A stretch of 64,000 nucleotides of DNA from Tragulus kanchil. Lineage: Eukaryota > Chordata > Mammalia > Artiodactyla > Tragulidae. The stretch is taken from positions 170,929,298 through 170,993,297 of the forward strand of contig JAIOJX010000030.1 in NCBI GenBank assembly GCA_022376925.1. The letters are read 5' to 3'. The notes under the pieces are model-generated. The model saw nothing but the letters and a program-made list of their open reading frames with translations. It ran no database searches and had not been told where the DNA came from. This document shows positions 11,216-23,422 of the stretch, piece after piece. Position numbers and translations under genes: made by a program. Positions within the stretch are counted from its first letter, which is position 1. Each line of letters opens with the position of its first letter.

Positions 11216-11890
11216 TTTTCCCAAGGAGTCTTACTTCAGGTTATGATTCGCCTTTTCGAGCATGGATATAGGAAGGCAACAATAAGTGGGCCCTGTCCCT
11301 AGGGGACTCACAGTCTAGAGTGGAACAGATGATTTTCATAAGGTGTGACAGGCACATAATCCAGGTGAGTTGGCAGATTGAAGAAATCCAGAGCTAAGTA
11401 TTCCACTGTATCTGTGAGACCAGGGAAGGCTTCCAGTCAGCTCTGAAAGTGTGAGTAGGAGCCTTCCAGGTGAAGGCAAATAGAGAGGAAGTGGAAGTGG
11501 GGTAATACCTGGGGCAGCTTTGTCCCCAAGTATCTGGGGACACTTTGGATTGACACAGCCAGAGTGGGTGCTTTTGATGGATAGTGGTCAGAGGTCAGAG
11601 GTCATGCCAAACATCCCACAATTCACAGGACAGTCCCCGCAATGTATAAAGAATGTCAGACCTGCTGAGGTGGAGAAGTTCTGCTTGTTAAGATAGTTGT
11701 TGGAATAATACATGTGAAAAGCTTTAACTAGTTTGATAATTCTGTATACCTAAGACGTCTCTTAAAATGCTCTAATCCTGTATGACCTTGTTATCACATG
11801 TGACTGAAGAGTGAATGCGACTGTTTCTAAGGCACAAAAACTTACATGTGCATCAGGACTCATACTTTATTATCATGCCCGTAGCCTCTG

Positions 11891-14087
11891 AGCAAAGACA
11901 GGGATGATGTCATGGAGGAATGAGGCAAGATTGAAGGAGAATGAAGTCCCACTTAGGAAGGTGTGGAATGCGGTGCTGGCTGGGTGACCTTCTGAGCTGT
12001 GTGAGCTGACGGGCTGGCTCTGACAGACAGCCCCACCTGCTTGCCTGTGAAGAGGGCCCACTGAAACCCATACCTCTCATTTCTCAGCATCAAATCCCAA
12101 ATAAAGTGAAGCCCAGAATGACTTTCAATGAGGCATAATCTCTGAATACTTTGATTTCTTCCTCCTCTTCCTGAGGCATTCAGCTGAGTTAATTTTATCC
12201 ACGTTCAGACTCCTGAAAAGCAGGGAAAGTAAAGATAGGTGAAGAGCATGCTGTCTTGTCAGGAATACTATTGAACTGCAGGACCCTTTAGATTTTGAAG
12301 AGGACTGGATTATTTTAGAAAACACAGTAACGCACTTTTAAAAAACCCCAGCACAAACCGATTTTCTAAATGCCACATGTAACCCAAATGCTCTCTGGTT
12401 CCGTGAAATTACAGTTCTCAGATCTGAAACCACCAGGATTAAAGAAGAATGTGCTTCTGACTGTCTGAAATGAAATTTACTTTGCTTTATATGGGATGCC
12501 CAGTTTTGAGCTCTGTGGTTTCTTTGCAGGTGTTTCAAACCTCTATTCAGTCTCTTGTTTCCAGGGGAGGGTGAGTGTAGCTCTGAATAATCTTTGATAG
12601 GCATTTCAGCAGATGGCATCTCTTGTGCTCTTTTGTATTTGTTCCTGTGAGTTACTTCTGTGTGTCTGTTGATAATCCCTCTTCTTAAAATCATTTCATG
12701 ATGCTCCATTTTCTGTTGAATTAAGCACAGACTCCTGAGCCTGTGTTAAAGATACTGGTTTTCAGCAACAGAGTCTGACTCAAACAGTATAGCTGAGTGA
12801 AGAGACAAATAAACAAACCTTGAGAACAATGGGCCCCAGAGATGCTCCCAGGGTCTCAGAGCCCAGAAGTCCTCGCCTGGCCTCTTGAAAACTGCCAGAA
12901 AATGACTTGGGTTCAACCACTCTTGGTGCTTGAGTATCTGAAGAATGTTTGGATTCCCAAAAAAGTGGTCCTATCAGGGAAGACCTCAGGGAAGGCCTTA
13001 GCTAGGCGTGCTGGGAGCAAAGACAGGGATGATGTCATGGAGGAATGAGGCAAGATTGAAGGAGAATGAAGTCCCACTTAGGAAGGTGTGGAATGCGGTG
13101 CTGGCTGGGTGACCTTCTGAGCTGTGTGAGCTGACGGGCTGGCTCTGACAGACAGCCCCACCTGCTTGCCTGTGAAGAGGGCCCACTGAAACCCATACCT
13201 CTCATTTCTCAGCATCAAATCCCAAATAAAGTGAAGCCCAGAATGACTTTCAATGAGGCATAATCTCTGAATACTTTGATTTCTTCCTCCTCTTCCTGAG
13301 GCATTCAGCTGAGTTAATTTTATCCACGTTCAGACTCCTGAAAAGCAGGGAAAGTAAAGATAGGTGAAGAGCATGCTGTCTTGTCAGGAATACTATTGAA
13401 CTGCAGGACCCTTTAGATTTTGAAGAGGACTGGATTATTTTAGAAAACACAGTAACGCACTTTTAAAAAACCCCAGCACAAACCGATTTTCTAAATGCCA
13501 CATGTAACCCAAATGCTCTCTGGTTCCGTGAAATTACAGTTCTCAGATCTGAAACCACCAGGATTAAAGAAGAATGTGCTTCTGACTGTCTGAAATGAAA
13601 TTTACTTTGCTTTATATGGGATGCCCAGTTTTGAGCTCTGTGGTTTCTTTGCAGGTGTTTCAAACCTCTATTCAGTCTCTTGTTTCCAGGGGAGGGTGAG
13701 TGTAGCTCTGAATAATCTTTGATAGGCATTTCAGCAGATGGCATCTCTTGTGCTCTTTTGTATTTGTTCCTGTGAGTTACTTCTGTGTGTCTGTTGATAA
13801 TCCCTCTTCTTAAAATCATTTCATGATGCTCCATTTTCTGTTGAATTAAGCACAGACTCCTGAGCCTGTGTTAAAGATACTGGTTTTCAGCAACAGAGTC
13901 TGACTCAAACAGTATAGCTGAGTGAAGAGACAAATAAACAAACCTTGAGAACAATGGGCCCCAGAGATGCTCCCAGGGTCTCAGAGCCCAGAAGTCCTCG
14001 CCTGGCCTCTTGAAAACTGCCAGAAAATGACTTGGGTTCAACCACTCTTGGTGCTTGAGTATCTGAAGAATGTTTGGATTCCCAAAA
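11891..14087. repeat. Tandem duplication D3 (period 1125)
   Basis: Copy A is 11891-12962 and copy B 13016-14087, apparently base-identical over most of their length. The 53-bp spacer 12963-13015 matches neither flank well, although GCGTGCTGGGAGC may be a degraded form of GCCCGTAGCCTCTGAGC before copy A. The unit is unique-looking DNA with no recognised repeat or gene. Confidence 0.95.
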
Positions 14088-14365
14088 GATAGAATATGAC
14101 TGGTCCAGCTTGAGTCGAGGGTCCTGCCTTCCACCTTAGACACCGTGGACAGGGGGAGGTATTAGAGTTGGCTTAGTTGGGTCACGTCTCTTAGCATTAG
14201 ACAGAAGATGCTGGGGAGCCACAAGAAAGGCCACTACCAAGCAGTACTCAGTACCTTCCATGGCTTCCCCAAGGCCAGGTGATGGATTTGTACCCAGTAC
14301 ATCTGCCCTGTTCTTCTAGTGCATGTACTTTGTTCTTTAAACAGAACTCTGATTTGGGACATACT

Positions 14366-14541
14366 CAGCTTCTCTTGTAGCTCAGATGGTAAAGAATCCA
14401 CCTATAGTGTGTGGAGTACCTGTCTTTGATCCCTGGATTGGGAAGATGCCTTGGAGAAAGGAAAGGCTGCCCACTTCAGTATTCTTGGCTGGAGAATTCC
14501 ATGGCTTGTCCATGGGTCTAAAAGCATGAGGCACGACTGAG
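14366..14541 (+). mobile_element. Diverged Bov-A2-type SINE
   Basis: GTAGCTCAGATGGTAAAGAA, TTTGATCCCTGGATTGGGAA and CTTCAGTATTCTTGGCTGGA fit a diverged sense Bov-A2. It lies inside D4 and recurs at 15564-15739. Confidence 0.75.
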
Positions 14542-15563
14542 GGACTTTCATGTATTTGATGATGTCCCTGCTCCATACCTTTGTCCATGGTGTTTACATT
14601 CCACACTACTCAGTTCCTCCCCAAAGCATCAAGTTACGTGCTGCTGCTTCTCCAAAGCCCTGCAAGTTCCAGTTGTAGCTGGCTGCGATCTGCACATCAC
14701 GGGCTTCTGCAGCCTTTGTTTCCTCACTCTCCAGTTGTACGTGTGAGGTGTGGTGGGACTGGCAGGATGTGGAAGGACAGATGAACGTCCCTCTCTGATG
14801 GTCCCTCCCCAGATCAGGAGCCTAACAGAGAGGGAGTTACAGTCTGAAGAGACTGTGTTAGCTGAGCAAACCTCTTCACTCTGTTTCCAGGGAGTGAGTG
14901 TAGCTCTGAATAATCTTTGATAGGCATTTCAGCAGATGGCATCTCTTGTGCTCTTTTGTATTTGTTCCTGTGAGTTACTTCTGTGTGTCTGTTGATAATC
15001 CCTCTTCTTAAAATCATTTCATGATGCTCCATTTTCTGTTGAATTAAGCACAGACTCCTGAGCCTGTGTTAAAGATACTGGTTTTCAGCAACAGAGTCTG
15101 ACTCAAACAGTATAGCTGAGTGAAGAGACAAATAAACAAACCTTGAGAACAATGGGCCCCAGAGATGCTCCCAGGGTCTCAGAGCCCAGAAGTCCTCGCC
15201 TGGCCTCTTGAAAACTGCCAGAAAATGACTTGGGTTCAACCACTCTTGGTGCTTGAGTATCTGAAGAATGTTTGGATTCCCAAAAGATAGAATATGACTG
15301 GTCCAGCTTGAGTCGAGGGTCCTGCCTTCCACCTTAGACACCGTGGACAGGGGGAGGTATTAGAGTTGGCTTAGTTGGGTCACGTCTCTTAGCATTAGAC
15401 AGAAGATGCTGGGGAGCCACAAGAAAGGCCACTACCAAGCAGTACTCAGTACCTTCCATGGCTTCCCCAAGGCCAGGTGATGGATTTGTACCCAGTACAT
15501 CTGCCCTGTTCTTCTAGTGCATGTACTTTGTTCTTTAAACAGAACTCTGATTTGGGACATACT

Positions 15564-15739
15564 CAGCTTCTCTTGTAGCTCAGATGGTAAAGAATCCACC
15601 TATAGTGTGTGGAGTACCTGTCTTTGATCCCTGGATTGGGAAGATGCCTTGGAGAAAGGAAAGGCTGCCCACTTCAGTATTCTTGGCTGGAGAATTCCAT
15701 GGCTTGTCCATGGGTCTAAAAGCATGAGGCACGACTGAG
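15564..15739 (+). mobile_element. Diverged Bov-A2-type SINE (D4 copy)
   Basis: Second D4 copy of the element at 14366-14541. Count it as the same insertion. Confidence 0.75.
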
Positions 15740-16513
15740 GGACTTTCATGTATTTGATGATGTCCCTGCTCCATACCTTTGTCCATGGTGTTTACATTCC
15801 ACACTACTCAGTTCCTCCCCAAAGCATCAAGTTACGTGCTGCTGCTTCTCCAAAGCCCTGCAAGTTCCAGTTGTAGCTGGCTGCGATCTGCACATCACGG
15901 GCTTCTGCAGCCTTTGTTTCCTCACTCTCCAGTTGTACGTGTGAGGTGTGGTGGGACTGGCAGGATGTGGAAGGACAGATGAACGTCCCTCTCTGATGGT
16001 CCCTCCCCCAACCAGGGCCAGATCAGGAGCCTAACAGAGAGGGGAGTTACAGTCTGAAGAGACTGTAGTAGAGATGTAATGGTTAAGTGTAGAACGCAGT
16101 GCAAGATGAGAGTCAGACAGGCCTGGACCTGAAAGCTGGCTCGGCTGCATCCTGACCATCCTCGTGCCTCCTCCTGTTCCTCCTTTCCTTGCCTACTAAA
16201 TGGACAGTATGGTGTGGGTGGGGCACAGTGCCCAAGGCATAGCCTGGAAATGGAAATTAGAAGCTCTGATTTCTTAGACAAGTTAGTTGTTATTAAAGTA
16301 TAAATTATAATTGTAAATAGCAAACAAATCAAAAACCTTTGTGAAATCCAAAAGATGTTGGGCTAACCTTTGCCTTTTTCTGTAAAAAATAAAAAGGAAG
16401 AAAAAGTTAGAGCATATCCATTCCTAAGTACAATTAAAAAAAAAAAAAAAAAGAGGACCCAGGTGGGGCACAACCTTCCAAAAATGACTGTGCATTTTCT
16501 TATCCTCACTATA

Positions 16514-16594
16514 TTGGGTTAGCCAAAAAAGTTCATTTGAGTTTTGCTGTAACATCTTATGGAAAAATCCAGGTGAAGCTTTTGGCCAACCCAA
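16514..16594. mobile_element. Mariner-type MITE (81 bp)
   Basis: The ends are inverted repeats: TTGGGTTAGCCAAAA at the left and TTTTGGCCAACCCAA at the right. It is flanked by TA on both sides (16512-16513 and 16595-16596), the Tc1/mariner target-site duplication. It is too short to code for transposase, so it is a non-autonomous element of the kind abundant in ruminant genomes. Confidence 0.85.
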
Positions 16595-17631
16595 TAATAC
16601 TTTAATGAATTAATGAGACAAAGTAAGCCTGAACTATCAGGTTAACCATTTAAACATGTAAATTGTTTGGAAACTTCAATTACTGACTTAAAATGATAAA
16701 ACATGTCTATCACAGGAAATTGGCTTTATTTACCGAAGCTATAAAATGAACTTACTGGTCTTACTTTAGTTTATTCCACTGTTACGGATATCATGTAGAT
16801 ATTATTGTTGGTCAGAAAAAAAAGGGAAAGAAAAGAAATCCCTGAACTCCTAGGTCTCAGTTTTCTGTTTTAGGCCAGTAATGGTAAGTAAATGAAGTGC
16901 CTTTATTTAGATTCATGTCAAAATATAGCTCAGTTCCTCCCCAAAGCATCAAGTTACGTGCTGCTGCTTCTCCAAAGCCCTGCAAGTTCCAGTTGTAGCT
17001 GGCTGCGATCTGCACATCACGGGCTTCTGCAGCCTTTGTTTCCTCACTCTCCAGTTGTACGTGTGAGGTGTGGTGGGACTGGCAGGATGTGGAAGGACAG
17101 ATGAACGTCCCTCTCTGATGGTCCCTCCCCCAACCAGGGCCAGATCAGGAGCCTAACAGAGAGGGGAGTTACAGTCTGAAGAGACTGTAGTAGAGATGTA
17201 ATGGTTAAGTGTAGAACGCAGTGCAAGATGAGAGTCAGACAGGCCTGGACCTGAAAGCTGGCTCGGCTGCATCCTGACCATCCTCGTGCCTCCTCCTGTT
17301 CCTCCTTTCCTTGCCTACTAAATGGACAGTATGGTGTGGGTGGGGCACAGTGCCCAAGGCATAGCCTGGAAATGGAAATTAGAAGCTCTGATTTCTTAGA
17401 CAAGTTAGTTGTTATTAAAGTATAAATTATAATTGTAAATAGCAAACAAATCAAAAACCTTTGTGAAATCCAAAAGATGTTGGGCTAACCTTTGCCTTTT
17501 TCTGTAAAAAATAAAAAGGAAGAAAAAGTTAGAGCATATCCATTCCTAAGTACAATTAAAAAAAAAAAAAGAGGACCCAGGTGGGGCACAACCTTCCAAA
17601 AATGACTGTGCATTTTCTTATCCTCACTATA

Positions 17632-17712
17632 TTGGGTTAGCCAAAAAAGTTCATTTGAGTTTTGCTGTAACATCTTATGGAAAAATCCAGGTGAAGCTTT
17701 TGGCCAACCCAA
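17632..17712. mobile_element. Mariner-type MITE (D5 copy)
   Basis: Second D5 copy of the 81-bp element, with TA on both sides (17630-17631 and 17713-17714). It is not an independent insertion. Confidence 0.85.
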
Positions 17713-18050
17713 TAATATTTTAATGAATTAATGAGACAAAGTAAGCCTGAACTATCAGGTTAACCATTTAAACATGTAAATTGTTTGGAAACTTCAATTA
17801 CTGACTTAAAATGATAAAACATGTCTATCACAGGAAATTGGCTTTATTTACCGAAGCTATAAAATGAACTTACTGGTCTTACTTTAGTTTATTCCACTGT
17901 TACGGATATCATGTAGATATTATTGTTGGTCAGAAAAAAAAGGGAAAGAAAAGAAATCCCTGAACTCCTAGGTCTCAGTTTTCTGTTTTAGGCCAGTAAT
18001 GGTAAGTAAATGAAGTGCCTTTATTTAGATTCATGTCAAAATATAGCTCA

Positions 18051-18390
18051 GGCTGTCAGAACACCATAGGCTGGGTGGCTTAAACAACAGACGTTTATTT
18101 TCTCACCCCTCTGGAGACTGGAAGTCCAAAGTCAAGTTTCCAGTGAAGCTTGATTTCTGGTGAGGACCCTCTTCCTGGCTTGCAGACAGCACCCTTCTCC
18201 CAGTGTCCTCTCAACCACAGCGCAGCAGAGAGTAAGAGGGGTTTTCTTATAAGAATGCTGATCTTGCTGGATCAGGTCCCCACCCTTAATCTTAGTTACT
18301 TCCTTGGAGGCCCTATCTCCCAGTACAGCCACATGGGAGATGAGAATTTATGTAAATTCTATGGGGGACGTTCAGCTCCCAGTACCTGCC
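18051..18390 (-). repeat. MLT1-like LTR (ERVL-MaLR), antisense
   Basis: GGCTGTCAGAACACCATAGG, GGGTGGCTTAAACAACAGAC, TGGAAGTCCAAAGTCAAG and CCTATCTCCCAGTACAGCCA fit the antisense MLT1 LTR. It begins right where D5's second copy ends. It is solitary and decayed. Confidence 0.65.
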
Positions 18391-19426
18391 AAAGCCTCAT
18401 TCGTTTACGATGTTAAATGTTCAGTGCAGGTTAAGTGGTATATTGCTGAGCAGTGGGTGTTCAGGTGCAAATCTTCTTGACCCACGATGACTAGTAGGGC
18501 TCCAGGCGAGCACTTCCATCTCAGTGCATCTGTGGGTCTCCAGGAAAATGTCACTTCCTCAGAAAAGCCTTCCATTTGCCCCTGGTTGGATTTGGCTCCC
18601 TGTTACTCACTTTCACAGGACTCTGAACCTCCCCTTCATAGTGCTGATCCCTGTTTGTAATTAATTAATGGCGAACTTTCTTCCTCATGAGGCCAGAAAT
18701 TCAGTTTCAGATCTAGATATAGCATCGTTCTTGTGCCTTCACGGTCTCTCCATCCCTGGGTGCATGTTTGTGAAATAAACACATACTCAGAATCCAGAAG
18801 CAGCGCACTTCTGGACTGATGGACATTAGCAAGGGGTTTTCACCCTGACAGAGCAGGGACTCTAATCATAGCAGCTATACAAGGAAACAGAAGCCAAAAC
18901 CAAGGTGAGTCCATTAGGCCAGCGTGGCTGGTATGCAGGTGCACACTGAGGGCACATGGAGGCCTGAGGTTCTTGTCCCTTAGCCTGAATTCAGACAGCA
19001 CCCAGAAGCGGGACTGAAGGCATGCGCCAGCTACTCTCCTGGCCAGGATGGTGGGTCTGGTGCCACACAGGCCAACTGGCTGAGGGAGGACACGGTGGTT
19101 TCTGGTTTGGGAGAACTGACTTGGATGGTGTGCATCTCTTGTGTCACTAGGAGCCATTCCTTAGGTTGTGCTTGTGTCTTTGTGTATCACCCTCCTAGCT
19201 GAGAACAACGCCCATGACCAGATGCCATAGCAGGCATGAAGGGTTCTTGAGTTTTTCTTGTATTTGAGAGTTGAAACAGCCTCTGTCATCTCCACAGTCT
19301 TTAGCCTTTCTTCCCAGAGTTGCTACATACGCCTTTGTGAGCCCACGTATACCAGTCTTAAGAGAAAATAAAAACCATAAAAGTCATCAGTTGTTTTTAC
19401 CCTAAAACTGGCAGTGAAAATTAATT

Positions 19427-19685
19427 TTTTAAAAACTTAGTCTGAATTGGAAGGTAATTGCTCTACAATATTATGTTGATTACTGCCACACATCAGCATG
19501 AATCAGCCATTGGCATACATCTGTCCCCTCTTTCTTGAATCTCCCTTCCACCTCGCACCCCATCCTACCCATCTAGGTTGTCATAGAGCTCTGGTTTGAG
19601 CTTCCTGAGTTGTACAGCAAATTTCTCCTGGCTATCTGTTTTACATACAGCAGTGTATATGTTTCCGTGCTATTTACTCTGTGTT
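19427..19685 (-). mobile_element. L1 3' UTR fragment, antisense
   Basis: The T-rich start (AATTTTTTAAAAACTTAGTC), then CTCTACAATATTATGTTGAT, CATGAATCAGCCATTGGCAT and ATCTAGGTTGTCATAGAGCT, match the antisense 3' end of artiodactyl L1. It recurs at about 20635-20893 through D6. Confidence 0.65.
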
Positions 19686-20634
19686 CTAATGACATGAAAT
19701 TATGGCTCAAATCAACACAGTTCACCTGAAGGATCCTACAAGAACAGGGCATGTGACACTAAGGTCACCAACAGCAGTGGTCCCTGAGGGAAATGGGACT
19801 CAGAGAGATTAGGCAGGGAACCCAGGCCACACAGGGATAAATAAGTGTAGCTCTTTATGAAGATGAAACCTAAGGGCTGCTTATACATTATGCTATAGTA
19901 TTTGCCCATCAAGTAAACATCACTCTGCTCTTGGGACCTTTGCTTTTACCTGGAAGAATACTAGGTGCCCTGAAGATTCTCCCCTGGAGAAGGGAATGGC
20001 TACCTGCTCCAGTATTCTTACCTGGAGAAGGAAGTAATAGCAGGTTTTCACCCTGACAGAGCAGGGACTCTAATCATAGCAGCTATACAAGGAAACAGAA
20101 GCCAAAACCAAGGTGAGTCCATTAGGCCAGCGTGGCTGGTATGCAGGTGCACACTGAGGGCACATGGAGGCCTGAGGTTCTTGTCCCTTAGCCTGAATTC
20201 AGACAGCACCCAGAAGCGGGACTGAAGGCATGCGCCAGCTACTCTCCTGGCCAGGATGGTGGGTCTGGTGCCACACAGGCCAACTGGCTGAGGGAGGACA
20301 CGGTGGTTTCTGGTTTGGGAGAACTGACTTGGATGGTGTGCATCTCTTGTGTCACTAGGAGCCATTCCTTAGGTTGTGCTTGTGTCTTTGTGTATCACCC
20401 TCCTAGCTGAGAACAACGCCCATGACCAGATGCCATAGCAGGCATGAAGGGTTCTTGAGTTTTTCTTGTATTTGAGAGTTGAAACAGCCTCTGTCATCTC
20501 CACAGTCTTTAGCCTTTCTTCCCAGAGTTGCTACATACGCCTTTGTGAGCCCACGTATACCAGTCTTAAGAGAAAATAAAAACCATAAAAGTCATCAGTT
20601 GTTTTTACCCTAAAACTGGCAGTGAAAATTAATT

Positions 20635-20893
20635 TTTTAAAAACTTAGTCTGAATTGGAAGGTAATTGCTCTACAATATTATGTTGATTACTGCCACACA
20701 TCAGCATGAATCAGCCATTGGCATACATCTGTCCCCTCTTTCTTGAATCTCCCTTCCACCTCGCACCCCATCCTACCCATCTAGGTTGTCATAGAGCTCT
20801 GGTTTGAGCTTCCTGAGTTGTACAGCAAATTTCTCCTGGCTATCTGTTTTACATACAGCAGTGTATATGTTTCCGTGCTATTTACTCTGTGTT
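20635..20893 (-). mobile_element. L1 3' UTR fragment (D6 copy)
   Basis: Second D6 copy of the L1 fragment at 19427-19685. Confidence 0.65.
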
Positions 20894-21185
20894 CTAATGA
20901 CATGAAATTATGGCTCAAATCAACACAGTTCACCTGAAGGATCCTACAAGAACAGGGCATGTGACACTAAGGTCACCAACAGCAGTGGTCCCTGAGGGAA
21001 ATGGGACTCAGAGAGATTAGGCAGGGAACCCAGGCCACACAGGGATAAATAAGTGTAGCTCTTTATGAAGATGAAACCTAAGGGCTGCTTATACATTATG
21101 CTATAGTATTTGCCCATCAAGTAAACATCACTCTGCTCTTGGGACCTTTGCTTTTACCTGGAAGAATACTAGGTGCCCTGAAGAT

Positions 21186-21330
21186 TCTCCCCTGGAGAAG
21201 GGAATGGCTACCTGCTCCAGTATTCTTACCTGGAGAATTCCATGGACAGAAGGGCCTGACAGGCTACATGTGTGATCGCAAAGAGTGGGGTAAGACTGAC
21301 TGACTAGCTTTCACTTTCACTTTCAAACAT
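21186..21330 (+). mobile_element. Truncated Bov-A2-type SINE
   Basis: CTGGAGAAGGGAATGGCTAC, CTGCTCCAGTATTCTTACCT, ATTCCATGGACAGAAGGGCC, followed by CTTTCACTTTCACTTTC. This is the 3' half of a Bov-A2. Only its first ~50 bases appear in the upstream D6 copy (19978-20029). Confidence 0.75.
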
Positions 21331-22117
21331 CACCCTGCCCTTGAAAAGAATCTTACAGATGCTCTGAGCAAACTTGAAACAGAACTAGGAGCTCCTACAT
21401 CACTAGGCACCCTTAGAATGCTGTAGCCAGTATAGAAATCCAAGCAATTTGGCCAGTCCCTGGGCTGCTCTTTCCTAAGATGTCAAACAGCCTACCTGCA
21501 GGGGCCAGCATTTTCACTGGGGGACTTTCAGTTTTGAATCCCATCCAACCAGCTGTGGACACCAGATCTGTGAACATAATGGCCAACATCTGGAGACTGA
21601 GGAGATCAGTTACCCCTCATCCAGATGTTGTGCTGTTCATTCATGTGGCCTCTTATTAAGGATGCGTTGTATTCATGTCACTGCATGGGCTGGCTCTCCG
21701 GTGGGGGACGGATTCATTTTTCTTCTCTTCCAGATGTATTATACGACTGGAATGGAAACATTATCTCAAATCCTCATAGAGGTGAAATGAGTGGGAAAAA
21801 ATGACAGAGATTATAAAACAAATGTCTCTGACTAATTTACATTGAATTAGCAAGATTTATTATTATTATAACAACATAGTGGGATAGCTTGCCATTCAGG
21901 GAGAATGAATGGCATGTCAGGCAATATAATGAATGTTTTCTGTATATTACTGTCCCATTTAAGCCCTGAACCTATTCCTATTTTAGACATAAGGTTTTGG
22001 GGATTGGGTGGAGAGGCTGGTCATGTGAGGAGGTGGGGAAGCTGGATTCAAGCTTAAGATGGTCTGACTCAGGAGCCTTAACTCGTCTGTCACATGAGTG
22101 ACTTTTCTGTGTCCTTG

Positions 22118-22240
22118 CTGCTCAGAGTGTGGCACGTAGACCAGCTGCCTGTCACCCCCGCCCCCAGCAGCTTGTTAGAAATGCAGAATCTCAGCCTCCC
22201 TCTCCAGACCTGTACTTTACCAAGATCCTCAGGTGACTGA
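22118..22240 (+). repeat. MER5A-like hAT MITE remnant
   Basis: CTGCTCAGAGTGTGGCACGT, AGCAGCTTGTTAGAAATGCA, GAATCTCAGCCTCCCTCTCC and CCTCAGGTGACTG follow the MER5A order. It is degenerate and duplicated at 23300-23422 through D7. Confidence 0.55.
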
Positions 22241-22613
22241 GTGCTCAGTGTGCCAGGTGTAGTCCTAGACAGTTCGGTCTCCAGTCACCCTAGTTCTTAC
22301 AAAAAGGGCATTAATGTGGGGTTCATTCTGGGTGTGCTAAATAAGATGCTTTGGAAGTAGAACCCAGTTATTTGAATTATCCTGATGACCCATTGACACC
22401 TGAAAAACAGTGGTTTGAGATATTCCTCCCTTTGAAGGTATATCTGGGACTCTAGGCTTTCTTCTAGAACTGGAAGATGTGTGCTAAAATGGGAGGAAAT
22501 AGGTCCTTTGAGGGGTCCTAAGGGGACATTCACTTGTTGCTGATTTGGAATTCTACAGAAGCTTTCAACTGTGCTGTGAAAGCCACCGCCTCAGTGCCAT
22601 CCAGTTCAGCAGT

Positions 22614-22820
22614 GGGCTTCCCAGGTGGTGCTAGTGGTAAAGAACCTGCCTGCAGGAGATATGAGAGGTGTCGGTTTGATTCCTGGGTGGGAAGTTCCTC
22701 TGGAGAAGGAAATGGCAACCCATTCCAGTATTCTTGCCTGGAAGGTACCATGGACACAAGAACCTGGAGGGTTACAGTCCATGGAGTCACAAAGAGCTGG
22801 ACATAACTGAAGCAACTGAG
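22614..22820 (+). mobile_element. Bov-A2-type SINE
   Basis: A full sense Bov-A2: GGGCTTCCCAGGTGGTGCTA, AACCTGCCTGCAGGAGATAT, CCCATTCCAGTATTCTTGCC, AGTCACAAAGAGCTGGACAT. This single insertion appears three times because D7 and D8 both cover it. Confidence 0.9.
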
Positions 22821-23299
22821 CACTACACTTGGCATCAGAATCGGGTGCAGCTTTTCACATGAGAAGCTGAGGCCCAGGGATAGCACGTTGTCTTCTCTAA
22901 AGACACGTACTAAGTGGCACTGCAGGAATTTGAGTCCATTTAATTTCAAAGAACATGCCTTGAAATGGCCTTGAACCACAGTTCCGTCTCACAAGACGTT
23001 ACTTTTTTGAACTCATCGAGGAGAAGAATCAATGACTCCAGTTAATTCCCAAAGCAGGAATCTATTTTTCTGCCTAGAGTAACTGGATGAATGGCATGTC
23101 AGGCAATATAATGAATGTTTTCTGTATATTACTGTCCCATTTAAGCCCTGAACCTATTCCTATTTTAGACATAAGGTTTTGGGGATTGGGTGGAGAGGCT
23201 GGTCATGTGAGGAGGTGGGGAAGCTGGATTCAAGCTTAAGATGGTCTGACTCAGGAGCCTTAACTCGTCTGTCACATGAGTGACTTTTCTGTGTCCTTG

Positions 23300-23422
23300 C
23301 TGCTCAGAGTGTGGCACGTAGACCAGCTGCCTGTCACCCCCGCCCCCAGCAGCTTGTTAGAAATGCAGAATCTCAGCCTCCCTCTCCAGACCTGTACTTT
23401 ACCAAGATCCTCAGGTGACTGA
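23300..23422 (+). repeat. MER5A-like remnant (D7 copy)
   Basis: Second D7 copy of 22118-22240. Confidence 0.55.

Larger units (their letters stand above)
13661..16066. repeat. Tandem duplication D4 (period ~1198-1206)
   Basis: Copy A is 13661-14856 and copy B 14867-16066. Copy A starts inside D3's second copy, so part of the sequence is present three times (for example TAGCTCTGAATAATCTTTGA at 12578, 13703 and 14901). The last 60 bases of copy A and the first 35 of copy B carry several deletions relative to their partner. The middle is clean. Confidence 0.95.
15809..18048. repeat. Tandem duplication D5 (period 1122, then 1118)
   Basis: Copy A is 15809-16930 and copy B 16931-18048. The junction is seamless, with CTCAG shared by both ends. 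The main internal differences are a poly-A run of 17 (16436-16452) against 13 (17558-17570), and C16600 against T17718. Copy A starts inside D4's second copy. Confidence 0.95.
18837..21237. repeat. Tandem duplication D6 (period 1208)
   Basis: Copy A is 18837-20029 and copy B 20045-21237, with a 15-bp spacer (20030-20044). The copies look identical by eye. Copy A stops in the middle of a Bov-A2 fragment (CCTGGAGAA), which continues normally only after copy B. Confidence 0.95.

Noticed and set aside
15922..17454. Identical 136-codon ORFs at 15922-16332 and 17044-17454 as a duplicated gene
   Set aside because: Their identity only reflects the D5 duplication. The sequence has no family resemblance and no coding signature.
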